Below, piece after piece: positions 54,531 through 62,700 of a stretch of DNA of 64,000 nt. The DNA comes from Diplonema papillatum (Eukaryota > Euglenozoa > Diplonemea > Diplonemida > Diplonemidae): positions 310,001-374,000 of the forward strand of contig JAPJBO010000040.1 of the NCBI GenBank assembly GCA_030068145.1, read 5' to 3'. The notes under the pieces were generated by a model that saw nothing but the letters and a program-made list of their open reading frames with translations, searched no databases and was not told where the DNA came from. How positions within the stretch are numbered: position 1 is the first letter of the stretch; every line of letters starts with the position of its first letter. A program made the position numbers and the translations under genes.

Positions 54531-54752
54531 GAGTGCCAACGCTACTCTTTCCATAGTGTAGTCTATTCATGAAACCAACTACATAATATTATAAAAGGTG
54601 TCACAGGATAAGCCGGCAGCCGCTGCTTAGCGGTGTGGCCCGTGTACTTCAAAGTTCCCAATGCTTAACGGCTTTATCACGTGGGCGGCCCTGAGCTTAC
54701 CCCTCAGGTGACACACACACACACTCATCTTCAGCCATACTTCAACACTCTT
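54531..54752 (+). repeat. Dispersed repeat family R5, copy 2
   Basis: Partner of 30501-30712. AGGTGTCAC at 54596 faces GGTGACAC at 54707. The sequence next to the right arm has expanded to a short CA run. Confidence 0.75.
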
Positions 54753-54881
54753 GCTCGACCATGCTGCACTACAATGGCGGAGCTTCACGCAAACTTTCAC
54801 TTCCAAAAGAGGTGGTGTATCTGACGGCGAAACCGGGAGAGCTCTTCCAGGAAAATCCAAAGAATATCTTCCCTTACCGAC

Positions 54882-55066
54882 GAAGGTCACCCGGAGACTT
54901 TAAAACCCCGGAGTTTCAAGCGAACTTTCACTCTAAAATAGACAACAGGCAGCGCCAACCCCGGTTGATCGTCGGCAACACAAAACAATCATCAGCAAAA
55001 AGATCGGCAAAAAAGGTCGCCCGGAGACGTTAAACTCCCGGACTCCCAAGCGAAGTTTTTGCTTTA
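54882..55066 (+). repeat. Two R2 copies in tandem orientation
   Basis: GTCACCCGGAGACTTTAAAAC with CCCGGAGTTTCAAGCGAAC at 54886, and CGCCCGGAGACGTTAAACTC with CCCAAGCGAAG at 55019. The first is the best match to the family consensus. Confidence 0.8.
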
Positions 55067-55450
55067 AAAAAAGCAATGCTCTCGACAAGGAGATCTAGCT
55101 GGCGACAGTTTTACAACACCAAAAACCGTCCTCCGCTAGAATCCCGAAAAGAACCCGAGAAGAGACGGTAATGCGGTACCACAGACCGTCACCTACAATG
55201 GCACCATGCTGAAAAGGTTCATGTACTCAAAAGACTCAATGCTGAGAAGGGCCTCCCGTATGTAAGATTTGTGGACAATGGCCGAAACCACCAGGATCAA
55301 CACACGCCGGTACTCTCTCTCTCTCTCGTGCAAAAAAGTCGAATAGTCGGCAATAGGCAACAAATATACACGCGCAAGTACACGTACTGCCACTACAGAA
55401 GATACGATACGCACACTAACATACTATACCTTAAAGGAGCCTTTACGACA

Positions 55451-55494
55451 ATGGTCACCCGGAGGCTATAAAACCACGGATCCCCAAGTGAACT
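55451..55494 (+). repeat. R2 copy with TATAAAAC box upstream of a short frame
   Basis: GGTCACCCGGAGGCTATAAAAC, then a GGATCCCCAAGTGAACTTG block, ending nine bases before the ATG at 55502. The box fits a TATA element in appearance, but its distance to the ATG leaves almost no room for a 5' UTR, so it is more likely an unrelated repeat. Confidence 0.5.
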
Positions 55495-55501
55495 TGCACG
55501 C

Positions 55502-55750
55502 ATGGCGCGCAAGAGGTCACCACATTTTCAGCAGGAAGGCGAGGCTCCTGTGAACGAATTGCCCGGGAGCAAAAAAAACGTCAAGCGAACGGTAAAAAAA
55601 AAATCCCGCAGAGGAGGCCCGGGGGGAGGGGGGAGGGCGCTAAAGCTGCGACCAGACGACACAGTTTGGTGCAGCTCCGACGATCGAAATGCTCTAGAAG
55701 TCGCGTGCGGACGCTGCACGCCTTCAGAGCTCGATGCGCTGAAAGCGTAG
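55502..55750 (+). CDS. Hypothetical short basic protein, possibly transposon-derived
   Basis: An 82-codon frame with a very basic N-terminal half (KKNVKRTVKKKSRRGG) and a Gly-rich hinge. After the TAG stop the same frame remains open for about 55 more codons and contains AGVAQAFRTNRTTLAQ, which has the look of a helix-turn-helix of the kind found in transposase DNA-binding domains. This suggests a longer ancestral protein cut by a stop. No family is firmly recognised; overlapping frames on both strands are also open here. Confidence 0.25.
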   Translation: MARKRSPHFQQEGEAPVNELPGSKKNVKRTVKKKSRRGGPGGGGRALKLRPDDTVWCSSDDRNALEVACGRCTPSELDALKA

Positions 55751-56104
55751 ATTCAGGCTGGGGCGTCAGATTCGGTTCATCCCGTCGTATGCAAGCGGAG
55801 CACAGCAACGAAGAATCTTGGGGCTGCTGGGGTCGCGCAGGCGTTTCGAACCAACAGGACAACTCTGGCGCAAGGGTGGCTTGCACAGAGGCTGCGATTC
55901 GAATGAGGCTATACACCGAGATCTCAACCAACGCTACTGGCAGAACCACCAGCGCCACGAGCGGTCTCAACGGTACCTTGGGGTTTGTGGGCGTTGTAGT
56001 CACTACGATCGTGGCGGGAGTGCGCCTGCGTATGTTGGAAAACCTTGCCGAGTGAGGGGATCGGCTTCCCTGAGACCGCATATCCGGTTGCGATCGCCGC
56101 GTAT

Positions 56105-56165
56105 TTATGGTAACAAACGTGTTTTGTTCATTATTAAAAAGACGGTCGGCAGCGTGCCGTGTTAA
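56105..56165 (+). repeat. R13 hairpin repeat, copy 3
   Basis: GGTAACAAACGTGTTTTGTTC, then AAAAAGACGGTCGGCAGCGTG. The ACAAA/TTTGT arms differ from the arms at 35452 and 40855 but still pair. Confidence 0.55.
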
Positions 56166-57511
56166 AAACCCTATCAAATAGGAAGTACACACGTTGCGCA
56201 CAAAGAAAACCCCGCCTCTGCTGCCCGAAAACTTAGCTCCCAGCTTGCGAATGGTAATGGGAATGGATCCGCTTTCCATCGTCTTAGCTGCAGCTTATCA
56301 CCCCCACCCCCATTGTTGCGTTCAAATTCGAATTTAGAAAGACCTCCTACACATATTTACCACCACTCCCCCCCTTCCCTTAGTTATTCACGTCCCCCGT
56401 AACGAAAGACTTTTCGGCACCCGCATCAGTGGGAAGGTGGCGTCAAGTAAGCAAACAGTTTTTGCGCAATTCTTGCAGCAGAGGTGGCAGTGCGGAAGTA
56501 CACCTTCAACTCGACGAATACACCATCCGGGCTTCCAGATTGCTGCAATCGGGGAGGGTTGATCCGATGATTGAACCTGAATCCAAGACTCACCCACATG
56601 GCGTAGGGTCTTTGACAAGCCAGCCGGCTCAAAAGACTGCTTTTCAATGAAAGAGATCAAACAACCACGAACCTGAACCACGTTAGTAAAGTATCAGGTG
56701 GCATTGCGTCCAACGCAACACGGCTTTTCTCAATCGCATCATCATTTCGTCACGCGCGGTCGCAAGTGACAATTCTTCTCCTTTTGTTTTATTTCTTTTT
56801 GGCGTTGTTCAATTATTCACGAAAAAAGCTGTGCTCCCGCGCCCCGCGCCACAGTGCCGCGGGAGAGGTGGTAGCAATTGGGCGAAGAGCGGGCACTTTC
56901 ATCTCTTTTAGGAGTGCGTCGCCAAGCTGCACTTACGCTAAGCAGTGCGTGCTAAAGCCGTGGCTTGTGTGACTGCAGCTCTGTGCACAGCTGTGTACAC
57001 ACAGGTCTGTGTACTCACAGCTGCGTGTACGCACCTGCTCTATGTATTTGCAGCTCGGTGTTCAGTCTGTGCCAGAACGAGAAATCTAAGATGTTCGAAC
57101 GGGGCCAAGTGGATAGCGCAAGGCCTGATGCTGCAGCGAGTGTCCGCAGGTCGGGTTATGGACTTCTGATGAAGGCATCGTGCTCCCGCTGGTCTGCCTG
57201 TGCCCACTCGCTCGCAGGGTCGGGGCCTCTTGCCCTATCCAGATTCCGGCAGAGAAGGCAGAATCATGCATCCCGTGAACACACCAAGCACTTTCCCCTC
57301 CGATCCCAAACCCCTAGCTCGTGTGCAAATGACAACAACCAAGCCTCCCAGGGATCGCACGCGGCGCAAACGGCCTTCAACCTTCGGACTTCTTTTGTCC
57401 GCGGCCTCCTCTTTGTAGTATGTGTACTTGCCGGGCTTTATTTGAGGCCCCGACCGTTCTTTGCCGTAAGTGATCGTTGGGAATGGTATTGCAATGAGTG
57501 CAAGTGCAAGA
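56166..57511. other. Intergenic, no gene recognised
   Basis: No supportable gene. The tract at 56960-57060 is rich in GTGTAC, CAGCTGTG and CACAGCTG words of low complexity. Confidence 0.4.
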
Positions 57512-57672
57512 GGTCAGCGTACCTGTTGTACGGCAGAATAGGTTGGTGAGAAACGGGCGGGAGAGTCTTCTTGCGAAGTTTAGAAGTGCTTCCAGTACCG
57601 ATGCCAACGGAGCAACCCAACATCTGCCACCATCCTGCGATGGAAGTCTCCGACTCTCCAGCAGGCCAACCG
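57512..57672 (+). repeat. Dispersed repeat family R10, copy 1
   Basis: GGTCAGCGTACCTGTTGTAC, GGTTGGTGAGAAACGGGCG, CAGTACCGATGCCAACGGAG and GATGGAAGTCTCCGACTCTC in the same order as at 61250-61417. Confidence 0.8.
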
Positions 57673-58187
57673 TAGAATCCGTCGAACAGCTCGAACGAAC
57701 TCAGAAACGAACGACTCCGTTGGTACTCACTGATACTCTGCTTGTGCTGCAACCCATCGTGTACGTCCGACCAAATGCTACGTGTCTGAAGCCTGCCCGA
57801 AATAGTGAAGGAAGCTGTGTAGCAACAGAACTGACCTCGCTGGTGAGCTTGAACTCTGGAGTGGGTACGTGGATCTACAGGCCTACAAAGAACCCAACAG
57901 CAAAATACCCGCAATGCAAACGACAGCCGCGGCCCCCCCCCTCGTGGGTTCGTTCCTAACGGAGCATTGTGCTCCCTTTTTTTCTCTTTTTTTTTTTTTT
58001 TTTCTCCTTCTCTTCTCCTTTTCTGAAGGAAATGGCTGCGACAGGCCGAACATGAAACTCACTTCTTTCCCCTCGGGGAGGTCACGAGGGGGACTCAGGC
58101 ATGGACCGACCCAGCACCACTTGGGTGCCCGGCAGCGAGCCGTGCCACCCCACCAGGGATTATCCTGCATGGTTAAAAAATAATTTC
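57673..58187. other. Intergenic, no gene recognised
   Basis: A T-run at 57985-58003 and short frames only. Confidence 0.4.
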
Positions 58188-58415
58188 TTCACCAAAAAAT
58201 ACTCGAGGGACTGCCTTGTGCTCATTTCGAAGGAGGCTAGAGGGGGAGAAAACAATACAACTACAAAGTGGGTCTTTTTTGTTGAACGCTTACGCCCGCC
58301 ACTAAACCCAGGGTTACCTGTGTTTCGTGTGGGCTACAGCATTTACCTCTTTTGATCTATCGCAACTGGCAGTCTCCTCAAGCATTTCCTACAAAGCAGG
58401 TGCTTATACAAAAAA
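58188..58415 (-). repeat. Dispersed repeat family R3, reverse copy h
   Basis: Read on the minus strand it runs from TATAAGCACCTGCTTTGTAGG to GGCAGTCCCTCGAGTATTTT through all R3 landmarks, including GGTAACCCTGGGTTTAGTGGCGGGCG-like sequence. It is the fullest R3 copy in length. Confidence 0.85.
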
Positions 58416-58761
58416 AAAAAAGTATCCAAAACAGGCCGGTTAAAAAAGATTTTTTAAACCACAGGAGTTTCTGGTGAAAACCTTTTGTGCTTGCAAGACC
58501 AGTGACACGGAGGCTAGAGGACCCGCAAGACCCACAAGTGGGGTCTACGACAAAGCGGCGAAGCAGCAACACGCCCATGAAGGTCGCATATCGGGCTTAC
58601 AGGCCATTCAAAAAAGCTCGCTCAACGTGGAAAAAAAAAATCTTTCCGGCTACGCTACAGACTTTTTAACCATGATTTTCCCGAATTTCGGGGATCAGAA
58701 TAACCCCTGTCCACCACCAATCACAAAAAAAAAGGCTTCTCGCACGATCCCCCCCCCCCAC

Positions 58762-58975
58762 GTAGCACGGGTGATCCTGGCGGTGACGAGCTACGAACAG
58801 CCGCCTGACAAACCAGACTCACACCGCAGTCCTGTCTGCAGACACTCAGGTTCCACGCTGATGATGGTCCGCCTTATGTGTCCGTGGCTTAAAGGACCGA
58901 AACACGGCGCAGACGGGACCAGTGCGGTGTTGAGCACATACCCATTCCAAGCACGTTCTTGCAACCCCCCCCCGC
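58762..58975 (+). repeat. Dispersed repeat family R7, copy C
   Basis: Matches copy B from TAGCACGGGTGATCCTGG to the C-tract, with very few differences. It starts beside a C-run and ends in one. Confidence 0.9.
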
Positions 58976-59077
58976 CCTCGTGACAGGGAATAGTTGAATA
59001 GACCTCTTGAGCTTTCTTTTTTGACCCTATTCCGACGAGCCGGAAAATATATGTCCGGGTTTTAATCGTAATACCTA

Positions 59078-59104
59078 CCCCCCCCCCGTGAACATGTCAC
59101 CCCC
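59078..59104 (+). repeat. Left terminal inverted repeat
   Basis: Ten C, then GTGAACATGTCACC and further C. The complement of the right end at 60344-60370. Confidence 0.85.
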
Positions 59105-59379
59105 CAAAACCCCCTTGAGTATGTCACCCCCCAAGGCCTGAGAGGGGGGGGTGACATAATCAAGGTTTTGTCCTGTTGTCCCAGTGGGGCCCCGCGCAGC
59201 GGAATTTTTTTTTTGAACGGTTTTTTTTTTGTGAGTTTTCCGCTTTCACCGCCGCCTTCCGCACCAGTGAGCATGCACAGCAGCAGACTACAATCGGAGC
59301 GGTCATCCTCGCCTCTTTGGTTGCTTGCGCGACCGCCAAAGTGACACGTGGTCTTGAAGCAGCCAACAACGTTGTAAAT

Positions 59380-59952
59380 GGGAGGTTTCGCGGATTTCAA
59401 AACTTGGGCAACAGCTGTTACTTGGGGGCCATCCTACAGTTCTTCAATGCACAACATGGTCAACCGCATTGCGTCGGTTGCGAATGACGCTTGCAACGAC
59501 CTCACGACTTTTCTTCAGCAAGACGTCGAGACAGGAACACTGTCTGCCATATTGTCCCGAATCCGCAAGTGTATGCCTGAGAAATTTCAAGGAAACGCCC
59601 ATCAGGATGCATCGGAACTTCTTGAGAGTGGATTGTTCGGCTTGTTCCCGGTGGCTGCAACTGATGGAACGACCTACTTCGAAACACATCCAGACCTCGC
59701 AATGTTATCATTCTGCCAACACGATTTGCTGAAGTGCACGGACTGTGAACAGGAGAAGGAGGTTTGTAAAATTGTTGCAAGTGTCTTGCACTTGCAACCT
59801 GAGGGGCGTTCAATGCAGAAGTTTGAGCGAATGCTGAGCCGGAAGCAGCGGCCGAGACACAGCGGCCATTATGTCTGCTGTGCGCGAGAAGGAGAGCAGT
59901 GGATCACGTATGATGACAATCACGTATCACTTACGTCATTCATGCCACTGGT
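59380..59952 (+). pseudogene. Ubiquitin-specific protease (USP)-like, frameshifted and deleted
   Basis: The Cys box GFQNLGNSCYLGAILQFFNA (59392-59451) matches the USP signature, with the nucleophile codon TGT at 59416. The reading then has to shift by one base around 59440-59480 to continue as NRIASVANDACNDL, then AHQDASELL (the QDA-x-E box), a single C-x-x-C pair (KCTDCEQE), and the His box HSGHYVCCAREGEQWITYDD (59858-59917) with His at 59867 and the Asp pair at 59912. A whole USP domain is about 300-350 residues; here about 190 remain. The second zinc-ribbon Cys pair and the region between it and the His box are missing. The frame continues after the domain into the right terminal repeat of the element. 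This is a dead copy of a deubiquitinase gene, or the relic of one normally carried by the element. Confidence 0.75.
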
Positions 59953-60343
59953 CTGCTTTGCGCAACGGTTCAATCATCACTCTCTTCACGTTCGTGCCTG
60001 GTCTGCTTTGTACACGTCCGATCGTCAATGTGGCACATTGGTTCGGCCTGCGGCGCGTTATGCCCAGTCGTTCGAGCTCGCTGCTGCTTGTTGCGTTGAG
60101 GTCCAGCGCGTCGGCAGGGTCTCACTGCCGGCTGGGGGTCCTGAGGAACTGGGGTTGGAATTTGGGCGGGTCTTTCAGCATCTGGTACCTTGCCATGGGC
60201 CCAGCGTTCTGTCTCTGGTCGGTCGTGTCCTAGAAGGGCTGCTAAGGACGTTTCCCCCCAGCCGAGCCTCAGATGACCTCTGCAGACCCTTAAGTATGTC
60301 ACCCCCCTTGAGAATGTCACCCCCCAGCGGACTTTTGCACAAA

Positions 60344-60370
60344 AGGGGGTGACATGTTCACGGGGGGGGG
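60344..60370 (-). repeat. Right terminal inverted repeat
   Basis: GGGGGTGACATGTTCAC followed by nine G; pairs with the left terminus. Confidence 0.85.
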
Positions 60371-60570
60371 TAGGGAGGGGGTTTTCGTAGGCAAACCCCC
60401 GTTTTCACATTTCTTCTCTGGTATGTCCATGTCGACCTGGCGGCTAGAAAATCGACCCAAGGTATCAGTGGGATATGCCCATGTCGACCTTGTCGCAGAA
60501 ACCCGGAATTAATCTGTGGGTGCAGGGAACAGGCGCGTTTGCTATTTTTTAATCTTGCGGGTTGCCCCCT

Positions 60571-60722
60571 TCAGTGTATCGCGCAGGCTAAAAAGACGCA
60601 GGCAGTGTGTTTTGGTGGTTGATCAGAGTTTCCTTACCTGAATATACACAGGGTAAATACAAGTGGGAAAACGATCAACCGGCACGCACAAACAAACATC
60701 GCGCCTACTCCTTTTTTTTACC
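60571..60722 (+). repeat. Dispersed repeat family R9, copy 2
   Basis: Partner of 38072-38212, beginning CTTCAGTGTATCGCGCAGG and ending in a T-run before CATGAAATGTTGGAGG (R4). Confidence 0.75.
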
Positions 60723-61249
60723 GAACATGAAATGTTGGAGGAAATGAGAAAAGCTCGTCGCCGCAAACTGTAGCGTTTTCGTTTGCGTCCTGAATCCAGC
60801 TTTACGTAAAAAACGATCAGGCTCTGCAGCTCAACGAAAGCAGCTCTTTCTTCCCATCGTCATCAGCATTGGTTATGTATCAGCCGCGGTTGTGCGAGTG
60901 ACGAGCTCGTGTTTAATCCCTACGCTCTCAAGAGAGCTAATACTCAACTATCCCCATCTCCCGGATAAGTTCTGCCCGCGCCTTCAAATCCGTTCCGATG
61001 TTTTGGTCATTGCCTTTTTCGCGCGCATCATCTTTTCCTTTCTACTTCGGATTGCCGTTGAATCCATGAGAAGGGCTCATCATCGGCGTACAGTCATTCG
61101 GGATCCGCATCTGTCAACGTGAGAAGGAAACAGCCCTTGTCACGATCCCATTTCGCTCATTGATGACCCTGCTTTTTGGTCAGATGAACCTTGAAAAGTG
61201 ACAACTGGGGGAGAGTAGCCAGCCACCCACACACAACTGCACGTACGAG
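60723..61249. other. R4-like start, then no recognised feature
   Basis: CATGAAATGTTGGAGGAAAT at 60726 recalls R4 at 27951. The remainder has short frames only. Confidence 0.35.
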
Positions 61250-61417
61250 GTCAGCGTACCTTGTACGGAAATAGTAGGTTGGTGAGAAAAGGGCAGGAGA
61301 GTCTAAAATTAGAAGAACTTCTAGTACCGATGCCAACGGAGCAACCCAACAACCTGCCACTGCGATGGGGAAATGCACACACACGATGGAAGTCTCCGAC
61401 TCTCCAGTAGGCTAAAC
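61250..61417 (+). repeat. Dispersed repeat family R10, copy 2
   Basis: Partner of 57512-57672 with the same block order and several small indels. Confidence 0.8.
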
Positions 61418-61937
61418 ATCTTCTCCTCGAGAAAGGCAGGACGCTGACTCTCAGCGCTGTGGTACAAGCAATGTCTTGGCCAACGCGCCCGTTCCGAGTG
61501 ATGATCACCCTGCTGACTACGGCCATAGCGAGCTCTTATCTGTTTTTTTTCGCCTCCTCTTCTTCTGCTTCTTCTTCCAACCACCCCTTTCTCCCCCCCC
61601 CCATACACCGCCTTTTTTTTCTTCCCCCCCCAGGCTTTTCTTTCTTTTTTCTGCCGTCAGAAACCTAACGAGAAAAAGCAAGAACACCCGTTTTCACCTT
61701 GCAGTTTTCACAGCCGCACGTGTCAGACTCTCGTTCTGCGTTCTTTGTTGCCTCGCTGACCGCTGTTTTGCCAGATGGTAGGTAGGGGCAGAAGGAGCTC
61801 ATTGATCCATTCATGCGCGTCTTTCATTAGAAGACGAGGCATTTGGCTACCTTGAGAGAGGTGGCGATGGTCTGCACTATCCGTCAAAGACAGCGCCAAG
61901 CAATTCCGTGCATGTCCGCATGCTCTCGCCGCGGCGG
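61418..61937. other. Intergenic, pyrimidine-rich
   Basis: A CT-rich tract at 61540-61650 and no supportable gene. Confidence 0.4.
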
Positions 61938-62700
61938 CGCCGCCGAAGGATGGGTTTGGCGGCAAGCCCCAGGGCACATCGGGGGCGGGGTCCCTCCCGG
62001 GAGGAGAAGCAAAGGGCGGGAACCGGGTGGTGAAGGCGCCCGGCTGCCGGACCACCTTTCAGTACACACAGAGCATAAAGGACATGCACGGAAGTGCTTG
62101 AAGCTGTCTTTTGGTGGGTGGTGCAAACTATCGCCACAGATTCTGTGCACTCTAGCCTCAAACGTCGACGGCACATCGTCGTCTCAGCGATCATCATGTC
62201 CACTCACTAACAGGCTACTTCCCCCCAACCACGGCACGTACAAAAAAGAAGCACCGCGCCCAAAACTTGATGTAGGCCGTCCCGGGCGCAAACGCTGCAA
62301 TGGACGGAACAACGTCCGCCACGTTCGAAGGACGGGTTTGGCGGCAAGCCGGCACATCGGGGGCGGAATCCCTCCCGGGAGGAGAAGCGGAGGGCGGGAA
62401 CCGAGTGGTGAAGGCGCCGGGCTGCCGGACCACCTTTCAGTACACACAGAGCATAACGGACATGCACGGAAGTGCTTGAAGCTGTCTTTGGCGGGTGGTG
62501 CAGACTATCGCCACAGATTCTGTGCACTCTAGCCTCAAACGTCGACGGCACATCGTCATCTCAGCGATCATCATGTCCACTCACTAACAGGCTACTTCCC
62601 CCCAACCACGGCACGTACAAAAAAGAAGCACCGCGCCCAAAACTTGATGTAGGCCGTCCCGGGCGCAAACGCTGCAATGGACGGAACAACGTCCGCCACG
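61938..62700 (+). pseudogene. Two tandem partial copies of the ApbE gene 5' region
   Basis: GATGGGTTTGGCGGCAAG and the following roughly 110 bases of the gene (62800-62910) occur at 61948 and, slightly altered, at 62333. Each is followed by a spacer of about 260 bases (AGTACACACAGAGCATAA ... GCAATGGACGGAACAACG) that is also repeated. The offset between the two copies is 378 bases at three separate landmarks. The second spacer leads straight into the true gene start. Neither upstream copy keeps the gene's frame, so both are dead fragments. Confidence 0.85.

Larger units (their letters stand above)
59078..60370 (+). mobile_element. TA-flanked inverted-repeat transposon carrying a USP-like gene
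   Basis: The left end is ten C then GTGAACATGTCACCCCCC; the right end is GGGGGTGACATGTTCAC then nine G. They are inverted repeats of about 27 bp, and TA lies directly outside each (59076-59077 and 60371-60372), which fits a TA target duplication. Each end also has subterminal copies of ATGTCACCCCCC in the order direct, direct, inverted (left near 59094, 59111, 59146; right near 60296, 60314, 60344). The interior of about 1.3 kb holds no transposase; it carries a broken ubiquitin-specific protease frame. TA duplication is known for Tc1/mariner elements, among others, but the G-rich ends are not ones I can assign. It is best described as a non-autonomous element with captured gene sequence. Confidence 0.75.

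Noticed and set aside
55581-56279. 232-codon minus-strand frame
   Set aside because: No recognisable domain; several frames on both strands are open here, so the length is not convincing.
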